Assembly: GCA_016712315.1 (NCBI GenBank)
Contig: JADJRG010000013.1
Coordinates: 620,001 to 684,000 of the forward strand
DNA length: 64,000 bases
Source of the DNA: Nannocystis sp.
GTDB taxonomy: Bacteria > Myxococcota_A > Polyangia > Nannocystales > Nannocystaceae
Direction of reading: 5' to 3'
Shown here: in pieces, positions 8,078 through 17,952 of the stretch
How the letters are laid out: each line of letters opens with the position of its first letter
How positions within the stretch are numbered: the stretch's first letter is position 1
Made by a program: the position numbers and the translations under genes
The notes under the pieces: model-generated
What the model was told of the DNA's origin: nothing
What the model saw: the letters and a program-made list of their open reading frames with translations, nothing else
Database searches by the model: none

Positions 8078-10132
8078 TCAGCCAGGCGTCGCCAGCCGGG
8101 CCAGCAGCGCGTCCGCCATCGACTCTAGCGCCTCGGTCGTCAGCGCCTCGCGCTTCGCGACCTCGTACACGGTGAAGTGCGCCGCCGGCAATTCCGCCAG
8201 GAAGCGGCTCGGCAGGCGTTTTTGCGGCTGTCCCCGCTCGACTCGCGCGTCGGCGCGGGTCAAGAACAGGCGGTCTTGAGCCCGCGTGATCCCTACATAA
8301 AACAGCCGCCGCTCCTCCTCGATGTCGCCGGCGATCGCGTCGCTGATCCGCGGCGCGGCCACCCGTTTATGCGGCATCGTCCCCTCCTCACAGCCGAGGA
8401 TGAACACGATCGGCCACTCCAGCCCCTTCGCGCTGTGCAGCGTCGTCAGCGTCACCTTGCCTGTCGCCTGGTCCCCCTCCTCCTCCCGCTCCTTATCCAG
8501 CGTGCCGAAGTAGTCGCTCCAGCGCGGCCGCTCGCCTCGATCTCGCGCGCGCTGCTCGAAGCGCTCGAGGCCGCCGAACAGGCCCTCTACCGCCGCCCAT
8601 TTTTGCGACGCCTGCTCCGCCGAGCTCGCGTCGTGCGCCACCGCGTCGCGCAGCCCGCAGGCCGTGATCATCGATCGCAGCGCCCCCACCGCCGAGCCGC
8701 CGCTGTGGTGGATCGCCTGTCCTCGGCGCACCAGCTCTGAAAAACCCTCGAGCGCCGTGATCTGCCGCGCGCCCAGCTCTGGCAGCTCGCGCGCGCGGTG
8801 CACCGCCTCCAGCAGCGACAGCCCGCGCGCCTGCGCGAACGAGTCGAGGCGGGCCAGCGTCTTGCTGCCCACCCCGCGGGACGGCACGTCCAGCGCCCTG
8901 CGCACGCTGAGGTCGTCGCGCGGGGTCACCAGCACCCGCATATACGCGAGCACATCCTTCACCTGTTTGCGGTCATAGAACGCCTGACCGCCGAGGATCC
9001 GGTACGCGATCCCGTGCTCTTGCAGCAGCTCCTCGATCACCTCCGCCTGCTTGGCCGAGCGGTACAGCACCGCGACCTCTTCGGGCCGCCGCGCCTCATC
9101 GACCACCAGCTTGCGGATCTTCCCCGCCACCCATCGCGCCTCCTGCTCCCCGTCCTCGGCGACCACCACCGTCACCGGCTCGCCGCCGCGCCGCTGCGGG
9201 ATCAGCCGCTTATCGTGGCGCCCCTTGTTGTTGACGATCACCCCGTTCGCGCAGGCCAAGATCGGCGGCAGCGAGCGATAGTTCTGCTCGAGCTTGATCA
9301 CCCGAGCCCGCGGGAAGTACAGGTCGAAGCCGAGGATGTTCGCCACCTTCGCGCCGCGCCAGCCGTAGATCGCCTGGTCGTCATCGCCGACCACGCAGAG
9401 GTTCTCGCGCGGCCCCGCGAGGCGGCGCACCACCTCGAGCTGCGCCCGGTTCGTGTCTTGGTACTCGTCGACCAGCAGGTAGTGGAAGCGATCGCGCCAG
9501 AACGCGCACAGCGCCGCGTCGGCCGCCAAGCGGTGGGCGATCCTGCACACCAAGTCATCGAAGTCGACCGCGCCCAGCGCCCCGAGCCGCTCCTCGTAGG
9601 CCGGGTACAGCTCCGCCGCCACCTGGTCGTACTCGCTCTCTTGCCGCCGCGGGTCGGCCGCCTCTTCGGGCGACACGAACTCGTTCTTCCACAGCGAGAT
9701 CCGCTGGACGATCGCCCCCAGGTCGTAGCGTCGCTCCGCTCCTGGCCCGTGGTGCCCGTGGTCGCGCAGCATCGTCCGCACCAGCCCGTACTGGTCCCCC
9801 TGGTCCAAGATCCCGAAGCGCTTCGGCACCCCGAAGCCCTCCGGCGTCTCCCGCATCATCCGCACGCCGACGCTGTGGAATGTCCCGAGGACCAGCTCGT
9901 CCGCCGCCTTGCCGATCATCTTGTGCAGGCGCTCGCGCATCTCGTCGGCCGCCTTGTTGGTGAACGACAGCGCGACGATCGCCCCCGGCGCCGCGCCGCG
10001 CTCGAGCAGGTGGACGATCCTGTGCGTGATCACCCGCGTCTTGCCCGAGCCTGCGCCCGCGAGCACCAGCAGCGGCCCGTCCACGCAGAGCACCGCCTCC
10101 CGCTGTGGTTGATTGAGAGCGCTGAGATCCAT
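8078..10132 (-). CDS. Rep/UvrD-type superfamily 1A DNA helicase
   Basis: A 684-residue ATP-dependent 3'-5' DNA helicase. The N-terminus (LNQPQREAVLCVDGPLLVLA) leads into Walker A AGAGSGKTRVI. Other motifs are SFTNKAADEM (Ia), LVDEYQDTNRAQ (II), VVGDDDQAIYGWRGA (III), KLEQNYRS (IV), TLHSAKGLEWP (V) and EERRLFYVGITRAQDRLFL (VI). Length and ending (LPSRFLAELPAAHF) resemble E. coli Rep more than PcrA. The C-terminal Tudor-like tail of UvrD/PcrA is absent. Likely roles are clearing proteins ahead of replication forks and DNA repair. The chosen ATG starts directly at the conserved N-terminus; about 15 further in-frame codons upstream look non-coding. Confidence 0.93.
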   Translation of the reverse strand: MDLSALNQPQREAVLCVDGPLLVLAGAGSGKTRVITHRIVHLLERGAAPGAIVALSFTNKAADEMRERLHKMIGKAADELVLGTFHSVGVRMMRETPEGFGVPKRFGILDQGDQYGLVRTMLRDHGHHGPGAERRYDLGAIVQRISLWKNEFVSPEEAADPRRQESEYDQVAAELYPAYEERLGALGAVDFDDLVCRIAHRLAADAALCAFWRDRFHYLLVDEYQDTNRAQLEVVRRLAGPRENLCVVGDDDQAIYGWRGAKVANILGFDLYFPRARVIKLEQNYRSLPPILACANGVIVNNKGRHDKRLIPQRRGGEPVTVVVAEDGEQEARWVAGKIRKLVVDEARRPEEVAVLYRSAKQAEVIEELLQEHGIAYRILGGQAFYDRKQVKDVLAYMRVLVTPRDDLSVRRALDVPSRGVGSKTLARLDSFAQARGLSLLEAVHRARELPELGARQITALEGFSELVRRGQAIHHSGGSAVGALRSMITACGLRDAVAHDASSAEQASQKWAAVEGLFGGLERFEQRARDRGERPRWSDYFGTLDKEREEEGDQATGKVTLTTLHSAKGLEWPIVFILGCEEGTMPHKRVAAPRISDAIAGDIEEERRLFYVGITRAQDRLFLTRADARVERGQPQKRLPSRFLAELPAAHFTVYEVAKREALTTEALESMADALLARLATPG

Positions 10133-10277
10133 GGAGAGAGAGCACGGGCTTGTACGGCCTCGCGCGGCTCCTCGCAAGCGCGCCGCTGGCGCCCCGCGCG
10201 ACCGCCGCGTCGCTGCTCCGAGGCGAGCGCGCCGTCACGCTCGAGATCGTCCAGCTCGACGCGGGCCGCGCCGCGAT

Positions 10278-12329
10278 TCACGGCCGCGCCGTCATCGGCG
10301 GAGCGCGCCGCGCCAGCGTCGCCACCTCACGCGCCAGCGTCGACAGCGGCATCGAACCTTTGCGGTAGATCGCCTGCACCCGGTCGGACAGGTAGCGGCG
10401 CTCCGCCTCATCCAGCGTCATCGCCGTCGACACGATCACCGGGGTCGACGACCACCGAGGATCTGCGCGCAGCGCCGCCACCACCGCGAAGCCGTCAATC
10501 TCCGGCATCATCAAGTCGAGCACGATCACGTCGACCGCGCGCGCCGACGCCAGCACCGCCAGCGCTTCGCGCCCGTCCGCCGCCGCCAGCACCGTCCAGC
10601 CTGCGCCCTCCAGCGTCCGCCGCAGCACCTCGCGCACGTCCGCGTCGTCATCCACCACCAGCGCGACACCTGGCCCGACCCGGTGCCGCCGCAGCACCTC
10701 CAGCAGCGCCTCGCGGCGGATCGGCTTTAACAAGTAGTCGCTGATCCCGAGCGACAGCGCCCGCCCCTGCTCGTGCAGCACCGAGCACAGCGCCACCGGC
10801 ACGCCCGCCAGGCTCGGCTCCGACTTGATCGCCGCCAGCACGTCCCAGCCGTCCGCGCTAGGCAGCAGCAGGTCGAGCAAGATCACCGCCGGTCGATACG
10901 CCAGCGCCAGCGCCAGCCCCTCCTTGCCGTCGTACGCCGAGCGCGCGCGGATCCCCTCGCGGATCAGCAGCCGCGCGATCAGCTCGTGCACAGCCGGATC
11001 ATCGTCGATCACCAGCACCACCGGCGCGTCGCCCAGATCACCGCGCTCGGCCGGCGGCGCCGAGGCGACGGAAAGCACCTCCTCGCCCCCGCGGGTCACC
11101 GCCGCCTCTCTGCCCTCGATCCCCTCGATCTCCGCCGGCACCAGGATCGTGAACGTCGAGCCCGCCCCCGCCGCGCTCACCACGCTCACGTCGCCCTGGA
11201 GCAGCCGGCAGAAGCGGCGCGTCAAGGTCAAGCCCAGCCCTGTGCCGCCGTAGCGTCGGCTGGTCGAAGAGTCAGCTTGAGTGAACGCCTCCCAGATCGC
11301 CGCGAGGCGCTCCTCGGGGATCCCGATCCCCGTGTCTTGCACGGCGAACGACAGCCACCGCGCCCCCTCCACCAGCGCCGCGGACGCGCGCAGCGTGATC
11401 GCCCCGTCCTCCGTGAACTTGCAGGCGTTGCTGAGCAAGTTCACCAGCGCCTGCCGCAGCCGCACCGGGTCGCTGCGGGCGACCCCCAGCCCCTCGCCGA
11501 GCTCGACCACCAGCGCGTTACGGCGCGCCTCCGCGAGCGGCCGAGCGACGTCCATCACCCCCTCGATCAAGCCCTCGACCGAGAATTCCTCGACCGAGAG
11601 CTCGAGCTTATTCGCCTCGATCTTCGAGAGGTCGAGGATGTCGTTGATCACCCCCAACAAGTGCAGCGCCGCCCCCTGGATCTTCCCCAGGTCCGCGCGC
11701 ACCTCCGGCGCCGTCGCGTCCTCGGCCAGCAGCTCCGTGTAGCCGATGATCGCGTTCAGCGGCGTCCGCAGCTCGTGGCTCATGTTCGCCAGGAAGCCGC
11801 TCTTCGCCGCGCTCGCCGCGAGCGCCTGATCGCGGGCCGCGCCGAGCTCCGCGTTCAGCTCGCGCAGCGCCCGCTCCACCCGCTTGCGCTCGGTGATGTC
11901 GCGGCAGATCGCCATCGCCATCCGCCCCTCGCCCTCGCCGTAGAGGCCGATCCGCACCTCCACCGGCACCTCGACCCCATCGGCGCGGCGATGCCGACCC
12001 TCGATCGTCACCGGCACCCCCGGCGTCATCCGGCTCCAGATCCCCGCGACTTGTCCGGGCTTCACCGTCATCTCGACGTCGTACACGTACATGGCGAGCA
12101 GCTGCTCGCGCGTATAGCCGAGCGAGCGCGCGAGCGCCTCGTTCAGGTCGATGAACCGCCCCTGCATGTCGTGGGCGATGAACGCGTCGGCGCTGTGATC
12201 GACGAAGCTGCGCAGCCGGGCCTCGCGGCGCCGTGACTCGTCGAGGGCCGCCCGCAGCGCCGCGACCTCCGCCGTCAGCGCCGCCACGTCCTTCACTGGC
12301 TCATCACTCGCCAACGACCGCCCCCACAA
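10278..12329 (-). CDS. Hybrid histidine kinase with two receivers (PAS-HisKA-HATPase-REC-REC)
   Basis: A 683-residue soluble kinase. An N-terminal heptad-like helix (VAALTAEVAALRAALDESRR) precedes a PAS domain (FVDHSADAFIAHD ... ICRDITERKR). HisKA contains NMSHELRTPLNAIIGY, and the HATPase has LVNLLSNACKF, VQDTGIGIP and GTGLGLTLTRRF. Two tandem receivers follow: VLVIDDDPAVHEL with LLDLLLPSADGWD, and VALVVDDDADVRE with VLDLMMPEIDGFA. Two receivers suggest branching or a phosphate sink; no output regulator is nearby. The first codon is TTG 12329, 5 bases after a minus-strand TACAGT (12335-12340). A GTG eleven codons downstream is an alternative, so the start is uncertain; the domains are not. 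Confidence 0.88.
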   Translation of the reverse strand: MWGRSLASDEPVKDVAALTAEVAALRAALDESRRREARLRSFVDHSADAFIAHDMQGRFIDLNEALARSLGYTREQLLAMYVYDVEMTVKPGQVAGIWSRMTPGVPVTIEGRHRRADGVEVPVEVRIGLYGEGEGRMAMAICRDITERKRVERALRELNAELGAARDQALAASAAKSGFLANMSHELRTPLNAIIGYTELLAEDATAPEVRADLGKIQGAALHLLGVINDILDLSKIEANKLELSVEEFSVEGLIEGVMDVARPLAEARRNALVVELGEGLGVARSDPVRLRQALVNLLSNACKFTEDGAITLRASAALVEGARWLSFAVQDTGIGIPEERLAAIWEAFTQADSSTSRRYGGTGLGLTLTRRFCRLLQGDVSVVSAAGAGSTFTILVPAEIEGIEGREAAVTRGGEEVLSVASAPPAERGDLGDAPVVLVIDDDPAVHELIARLLIREGIRARSAYDGKEGLALALAYRPAVILLDLLLPSADGWDVLAAIKSEPSLAGVPVALCSVLHEQGRALSLGISDYLLKPIRREALLEVLRRHRVGPGVALVVDDDADVREVLRRTLEGAGWTVLAAADGREALAVLASARAVDVIVLDLMMPEIDGFAVVAALRADPRWSSTPVIVSTAMTLDEAERRYLSDRVQAIYRKGSMPLSTLAREVATLARRAPPMTARP

Positions 12330-12464
12330 CCTCGACTGTACCGCGACTCCAGCGCTCAGATGCCGAGGCCTTAACGCGCCCAGATCCGCCCATTAACCCG
12401 AATTCGACCAAATTTTCCCCACGCAGCGAGGCGCGCAGAGGTCCACCTCACCGCGCTCGACCTG

Positions 12465-13250
12465 TCACGGTCGACGCAGCTCGACGACCATCGTCAACGG
12501 CTCGATCTCATAGCCGACTTGCCGCCGCCCCGGCGGCGCCCCTTCATAGCGGCTGTAGTAGCTCCCCCAGCGCAGCGACCCCTTCCAGCCCGCCTTGCTG
12601 CGCGTCAGCGAGAAGTTGATCGGCTGGGCGACGCAGTGAGCCGAGGCCGCCGCCGGCAGCTCCGTGCACACGCATGAGGACGGGTCGATCGTACAGCGCT
12701 CATCGCACGAGAAGCAGCCGAAGGGGCGCGGCTCCATCGGCCAGCCGTCGAAGCGCAGCTCGTCGCCCTCGTCATAAAGCACCCCTTCGATCGCGATCAG
12801 CCCCAGCGGCGCCTGCAAGATCGTGTGGCCCGCCGCGTCGATCGTCACCGAGCACGGCCGCAGCTTGTACTCGCGCGAGATCTTGCAGAGATACTCACCC
12901 GGCTGGATCGACGCCTTCGCCGGCGCCTGATCGAGCAACATCGGCCGGTAGCGCCGCGACGCCGTCTGCGGCGAGACGACCCGCGAGATCGCCGTCGCCT
13001 GCGCTGACCCCGGCTCGTGGAGCTCACACGCCGCCGCCGCGGGCGCCTCGGCCCGCGCCTCCGTCTGCGCGACCACAGGCGCCGAAGCGGCGCTCGGCGC
13101 CTCCCTCGGCGCGGGCGCGGGCGCGGCCTCGCTCGCCGGCGCCCTCCCTGCCGGCGCAGCCGGCTCCTCCGCCTTCGGGGCGGCGGGATCACAAGCGGCG
13201 ATCAACGCGAGCGCGATCGAGCGGACGAGAGCGCGTGAACAGCTCGGCAT
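12465..13250 (-). CDS. Lipoprotein of unknown function with Ala/Pro/Glu linker
   Basis: A 261-residue lipoprotein. The signal peptide PSCSRALVRSIALALIAAC ends in lipobox IAAC, followed by Asp at +2. That residue would act as an inner-membrane retention signal under the E. coli rule, unlike the other lipoproteins here. An Ala/Pro/Glu-rich spacer of about 65 residues precedes a folded region rich in Cys (CSVTIDAAGH, FGCFSCDERC, DPSSCVCTEL), ending YEIEPLTMVVELRRP. No family is recognised. A near-consensus GATAGT lies 6 bases upstream of the ATG, so the transcript may be leaderless. A palindrome (13310-13323) lies 60 bp upstream. Confidence 0.65.
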   Translation of the reverse strand: MPSCSRALVRSIALALIAACDPAAPKAEEPAAPAGRAPASEAAPAPAPREAPSAASAPVVAQTEARAEAPAAAACELHEPGSAQATAISRVVSPQTASRRYRPMLLDQAPAKASIQPGEYLCKISREYKLRPCSVTIDAAGHTILQAPLGLIAIEGVLYDEGDELRFDGWPMEPRPFGCFSCDERCTIDPSSCVCTELPAAASAHCVAQPINFSLTRSKAGWKGSLRWGSYYSRYEGAPPGRRQVGYEIEPLTMVVELRRP

Positions 13251-13309
13251 CGCTGAACTATCGCCGATCGCCCGGCGGCTGTCAGCGCGCGCCGATGCCT
13301 CCTGCGACA

Positions 13310-13323
13310 TGTCTCAAGAGACA
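13310..13323. promoter_or_regulatory. Palindrome TGTCTC-AA-GAGACA
   Basis: A perfect 14-bp inverted repeat lies about 60 bp upstream of the lipoprotein start at 13250 and 85 bp past the end of the giant membrane-protein gene. It is operator-like in size; no T-run follows on either strand, so it is not an obvious terminator. Confidence 0.35.
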
Positions 13324-13407
13324 CACAAAGCCCGCGTCAGAGCCCGCCCCGATCGATCCCGTCGCGCAGGCGCCGCGCAACCGCGCGACATGCTTCCGCG
13401 CGCCGCC

Positions 13408-16400
13408 CTACGTCTCCTCCTCCTCGCCCTCCCCGGCGCGCGTGCTGATCCGCTGCGGGATCACCGTACCTTTCGGCGCCGGGGGCGGCGGCCCTTGCCG
13501 CTTCCGCAGGTGCGGCGGCGTGAACCCAGCCTTCGCCTCAGCCGCCGCGGCGGCCCCCTTCGCTGGAGCCGCGGCCGGAGCCGGAGCCGCGGCTGGAGCC
13601 GGAGCCGGAGCCGGAGCCGCGGCTGGCGCTGGCGACTCAGGCCGCACCCCCACGCTCACGGGAGCCGCCAACCATGGCTCCCCGGGCTGCGCCGGCCCGC
13701 TCGTCGGCGCCCCGGCCACGCTACCGCTCGAACCACGCACCGGAGCGACGACCTCATGCCCGCGCTCCTCGTCCCCTGGGCGCACGTGATACGACCAATG
13801 GATCGGGATCTTCTTCCAGTACCCGCCCCCTGAGAAGCTCCGCCAGGCCCACGGGAGCCAGCGAAGCAGCGCTTGCGCCAGCCACAGCGCCCACAGCAGC
13901 ATCGCCCCGCGGTACCACCAGATCGACACCGAGACCGCCCAAGGCTGCGCGACTCCGCCCTCGGTCCGGTCTTGGAACCAGCACAGGTGCTGCCCATACG
14001 ACCCATTGCCCTCGATCTGCATATCGGGCTGGCCCAGCAGCCCCGCCGTGATCGCCCCGATCAGCGCACCCATCGCCACGAACGCCCAGCCGACCGCGAA
14101 GAGCTGGCGCAGGTTGAACCACCCGGGCGAGAGCGCCGGAGTGCGCGCTCGCCAGCCCATAAACAGCAGCCAACCGATCACCGTCATCGCCGCCGGCACC
14201 GGCAGCGGCGACAGCCCGATGCCGAGCAAGAACCACTGGTGGGTGCGCAGCGGTGTCCAACGGATCTGCCCCAGCGCCAGCGACACCAGCACGAGCATGA
14301 AGATGTAGCTCCAAAAGAGCACCGCCGGGCCCATCCGCGGCCCGTTCACCCACAGGATCCAGCGGTCTCGCGGCATATCGATCGTCACCGACACGTTCAC
14401 CGCGGCCCCGCCGAGCTGCACCACCGGCGCCGTGAAGCGCTCGCCCAGCAGCACCGGCTCGCGCCAGCTCAGGCTCACTGATTGCACCCCCGGGACCACC
14501 GGAAGCCGCACATTCTGCCCGTCTTGCCCGATCGGCTGCTCGCGCCCGTTGATCGACACCGTCTGCAGCACCGCGCCTGCGGGGATCAGCACGTCATGGT
14601 GCCCGCCGCGGCTCGATCGGAGCTGCATCTCCAGCGTCGCGTCGGTCGCCCGCATGCCTGGCTGCAGGCGCACGTGCGCGTTATCGATCGTCAACGTCTG
14701 CCCGTCGATCCCGCGCGGGCGGCCGATCGTCAGCGCCACCGACTCACCCGGCCACGGCTGCCACTCCCGCAGCCCCCCGCTGCCGCGCCGGATCACCGGG
14801 ATCCCCGAGGTCTCCACGTGCCACACCGGCCCCACCTCGAGCCGCCACAGCTCCACCCACGGCTGCCGCTCCGCCGCGGTCAACGAGATCACGTCGGTCA
14901 CCTCGAGCACCGAGCTCCAGCCCGCCTCCAGCACCTCAGGCCCCATGTTCACCTGCGCCTTGCCGTCGTCGACCCGCAGCTCCGCGGTCGTCACCGACTC
15001 CCCGGGCAGCAGCGGCACCGTCAGCACCACCGCCGCGCCTGGCGGCGTCATCCGGACCACCCGCGTCGACACCTCCCACGTCAGCCCCAGCATCAACGAG
15101 CGCTCGACCCGCACGAACGGCGGCAGCGGCCCGATCTCGAGCGAATCGCTGCCGCCCTCCTCCGAGTGCACCCGCGTGAGCTGGAGGTCGCGATCGCTCA
15201 CGCCGTCCTCATGCAGCCCGTCGATCGTCCAGCCGCTCGCCGTCGCCTCCACCCGATACGGCCGCAGCGGGAACGACAGCTGCACCGTCTCGCGGGTCGC
15301 CAGCGGCCCCTCGAGCACCACGTCATGGCGGCCCGCCGGCATCTCCAGCCACAGCCCGCCGCCGCTCGCCCGCGCCAGCCCGTGGCGGCTCGCCTCGGCG
15401 CCCAAGTCGTCGATCGACACCATCGTCGGCGACCACTGCTCCGCGCTCCCTGGCAGCGGCATCGCCACGTCCGCGCCCGCGTGCACCTCCAGCACCATCC
15501 GCACCATCTCTGGCGTCACCGTCAGCCGCAGCCGAGGGATCGTCACGCACTCGGGCAGGCACTCTGGCGCCTCGATCAGCCGCCCGCGCAGCTCATCCAG
15601 GACCGACTGCGAGGGCACCTCCGCCTGCGCCGTATTAGGAGCCAGCAGCGGCGCCCCAAACCCCAGCAGCGCCAGCAACGCCGTCATCGCCCCCGCCTTC
15701 GCCCCTGCGCTCGCCGCGGTCGGCCGCCGCCGCCCCAGCACGCCGAAGGCCACCAGCGTCAGCACCCCCACAAAGAGCACCCGCAGCAGCCCCAGCACCA
15801 AATTCACCGGCGGCGACAACAGATACAGCCGCAGCCGCTGCCCGCGCTCCACCGGCCCGCTCCAGCCCAGGTTCACCGACCGCCAGCGCCACGAAGGCAC
15901 CCCTGGGCCTGTCTGCACCACCGTGCTCGCGTCGTACTCGCGGAGCTGCTGCACCCGCTGCGCCTGGAGCTCGTCCTTCGGCCCCTTCATCGCGTACAGC
16001 CCGCTCTTGCTCTTCGAGCCGTAGCTCCGCCCGTCCGACGGCGCCTCCTCTGGCGCGCCCATGGACCCCTCCTCGCGGTACTCCTCCTGCTCGAAGTCCA
16101 TGGCCGCCGCCTGCGGCTCGGCCAAAACGTTCTGGTCCCACGCAGGCGCGGAGTCGCGCGCCATCCCCAAGAAGAACAGCCCGCCGAAGTCCTCGCGCTC
16201 GCTGCGCCGCTCCAGCGCCGGGTACAGCCCTTGCCGCACCTGCTGCACCGCGAACGACACCACCACCCCGGCCAAGGTCACCAGCGTCGCCAACCTGTAG
16301 AGCCGAGCGAACCCGCGCAGCCGCCCCGCGGGCAGCACCCGCAGCAGCCCCTCGCCGGCCAGCACGAACAGCCACACCGTCCGCGGCGCCATCCACTCTG

Positions 16401-17952
16401 GGAACACCAGCGCCATCGTGATCAGCGCCAGCAGCCCCCACAGCAGCCCATACATCCGCGCCACCGCGATCGAGATCACCAGCACCAAGAAGATCTCGAG
16501 CAGATCCCAGCGCGACAGCCAGCTCTCCCCCACGTCGTCCACCCCGCTCACGTGCAGCAGGCGCCACCCTGGCGGCAAGTGGAAGGTCCCCGAGACCGCG
16601 TGGAAGTCTTGGTCCCAGTCGACCGCCGACAGCTCTTGCGACATCGGCACCCGGCTCTCCGCCTCGATCGACAGGTCGCGATCGCGCAGCTCCACCCCCG
16701 GCTTCTCGGGCCCCTCGATGTACGTGATGAACAGGTTATTCGCCCCGTCGCTCACTCGTCCCAGCCGAGCCGGCCCGTTCATCGCCAGCCGCGAGCCCTG
16801 CCGGATCTCCCCCGACAAGCGGTCCTGGATCGTCACTCCTTTGCCGTCGTAGTCCAGCCACCACTGCCGCGACAGCTTGAGCCGGTCCGCCCCGCGGTCC
16901 ACCTCACCGCGCTGGCTCTCGCTCAGCACCATCATCGCCCCAGGCTGCACCTGATACGCCGGCAGCGACTTCCACGGGTCGGGCAGCCGGGTCTGCTGCG
17001 GGTCCACGGTCACCACCCCGCTCACCTCGACCCGCCGCAGCTCGGGGTGCGCCTCGAACACCCAGATCTCCTCGCTCGCCCACGGCCCCTCGCTCGCCTC
17101 CAGCGGCAGCGCCGTGATCGCCCCGTCGTAGTGCCCCTCGACCGTGATCTCCCAGCGACCGGGCCGCACCTGCGCCCGCAGCCGCCCGTCCGGCTCGAGC
17201 CGGACCGGCAGATCGCTGCTCACCGACATCGGCACGAAGCCCGTCAGCAGCGCCTTGCCCAGCACCACCTCGCGGTTCTTGCCGGCCGCCTGCACCTCGA
17301 TCTTCGTCGTCACCACCATCGGGATCGTGTCGCTGATCCGTCGGTTCACCACCAAGTCCAGCCGGTTCGCCTCGGCCCCCTCTTGCGCCCGGCGGTGCAG
17401 CCACAGCACCCCGCTCGCGTCGCGCTGCGGCGCCGTCACCTTCTTCTCGTTCAGCACCAGCTCCAGCAGCCCGGTCTCGGCCGGCACCTTGAGCTGCTCG
17501 GGCAGCGAGTCCCACAAGAACTCCCCCTTCACCGCCCGCACCCCCGGCTCCAGCATCACCCCAGGCGCGCCCTGCTGCTCGGAGACCACCGCCGGCGCCC
17601 CGTCGATCGTCACCGACTGCGGCCAGCGCTTGCCCTCCCCTGGCAGCGGCGCCCAGCCGCGCTCGTGCACCTTCCACACCTGCTCGAACGACCCGCCCTG
17701 CTCACCCACCGTCAGCTTCAGCAGCGACGGCCACATACAGCGCCGCTCCTCCGTCGACCCCTGGACATAGGGGCACGCGACCTGCTCCACGTCGTGCAGC
17801 ACCCAGCCGATCCACGGCCGCAGCGGCTCAGGCACCGCCTCCGGCGTCAGCGGCGCCGCTGCCCCGATCTTCGGCAGCAGCACCATCACCAGCGCGGCGA
17901 GCAAGGGGAGCGAACGGGAGCGGATCATCGAGCGAGACATAGAGCGAGACAT
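13408..17952 (-). CDS. Giant multi-pass membrane protein of unknown function
   Basis: 1514 residues. The signal peptide (SRSLPLLAALVMVLLPKIG, AAAP) is followed by about 520 residues of extracytoplasmic beta-rich sequence. A cluster of hydrophobic helices (LLEIFLVLVISIAVARMYGL, LLALITMALVFPEWM, ATLVTLAGVVVSFAV) comes next, then a loop with SKSGLYAMKGP at about 644-656. Two more helices, a second large beta-rich region and about five C-terminal helices follow (AVLFWSYIFMLVLVSLALG and later). The Pro-Ala tail ends with TPPHLRKRQGPPPPAPKG. Related long proteins are annotated only as hypothetical in myxobacteria, as far as I know. Three in-frame ATGs (17952, 17940, 17928) lie in a duplicated 12-bp unit; a TAGTCT -10 candidate is at 17973-17978. 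Confidence 0.8.
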   Translation of the reverse strand: MSRSMSRSMIRSRSLPLLAALVMVLLPKIGAAAPLTPEAVPEPLRPWIGWVLHDVEQVACPYVQGSTEERRCMWPSLLKLTVGEQGGSFEQVWKVHERGWAPLPGEGKRWPQSVTIDGAPAVVSEQQGAPGVMLEPGVRAVKGEFLWDSLPEQLKVPAETGLLELVLNEKKVTAPQRDASGVLWLHRRAQEGAEANRLDLVVNRRISDTIPMVVTTKIEVQAAGKNREVVLGKALLTGFVPMSVSSDLPVRLEPDGRLRAQVRPGRWEITVEGHYDGAITALPLEASEGPWASEEIWVFEAHPELRRVEVSGVVTVDPQQTRLPDPWKSLPAYQVQPGAMMVLSESQRGEVDRGADRLKLSRQWWLDYDGKGVTIQDRLSGEIRQGSRLAMNGPARLGRVSDGANNLFITYIEGPEKPGVELRDRDLSIEAESRVPMSQELSAVDWDQDFHAVSGTFHLPPGWRLLHVSGVDDVGESWLSRWDLLEIFLVLVISIAVARMYGLLWGLLALITMALVFPEWMAPRTVWLFVLAGEGLLRVLPAGRLRGFARLYRLATLVTLAGVVVSFAVQQVRQGLYPALERRSEREDFGGLFFLGMARDSAPAWDQNVLAEPQAAAMDFEQEEYREEGSMGAPEEAPSDGRSYGSKSKSGLYAMKGPKDELQAQRVQQLREYDASTVVQTGPGVPSWRWRSVNLGWSGPVERGQRLRLYLLSPPVNLVLGLLRVLFVGVLTLVAFGVLGRRRPTAASAGAKAGAMTALLALLGFGAPLLAPNTAQAEVPSQSVLDELRGRLIEAPECLPECVTIPRLRLTVTPEMVRMVLEVHAGADVAMPLPGSAEQWSPTMVSIDDLGAEASRHGLARASGGGLWLEMPAGRHDVVLEGPLATRETVQLSFPLRPYRVEATASGWTIDGLHEDGVSDRDLQLTRVHSEEGGSDSLEIGPLPPFVRVERSLMLGLTWEVSTRVVRMTPPGAAVVLTVPLLPGESVTTAELRVDDGKAQVNMGPEVLEAGWSSVLEVTDVISLTAAERQPWVELWRLEVGPVWHVETSGIPVIRRGSGGLREWQPWPGESVALTIGRPRGIDGQTLTIDNAHVRLQPGMRATDATLEMQLRSSRGGHHDVLIPAGAVLQTVSINGREQPIGQDGQNVRLPVVPGVQSVSLSWREPVLLGERFTAPVVQLGGAAVNVSVTIDMPRDRWILWVNGPRMGPAVLFWSYIFMLVLVSLALGQIRWTPLRTHQWFLLGIGLSPLPVPAAMTVIGWLLFMGWRARTPALSPGWFNLRQLFAVGWAFVAMGALIGAITAGLLGQPDMQIEGNGSYGQHLCWFQDRTEGGVAQPWAVSVSIWWYRGAMLLWALWLAQALLRWLPWAWRSFSGGGYWKKIPIHWSYHVRPGDEERGHEVVAPVRGSSGSVAGAPTSGPAQPGEPWLAAPVSVGVRPESPAPAAAPAPAPAPAAAPAPAAAPAKGAAAAAEAKAGFTPPHLRKRQGPPPPAPKGTVIPQRISTRAGEGEEEET
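13560..13632 (-). repeat. Pro-Ala codon repeat in the tail of the giant membrane protein
   Basis: Short GGAGCC/GCGGCT units (read on the plus strand) repeat in frame and encode alternating Pro-Ala and Ala-Ala-Pro. Such tails form stiff, extended linkers. Copy-number change would keep the frame. Confidence 0.7.

Noticed and set aside
10133..10277. Small genes in the gap between the helicase and the double-receiver kinase
   Set aside because: Open frames exist on both strands but are Ala/Arg-rich, lack ribosome sites or leaderless boxes, and run into the neighbouring genes.
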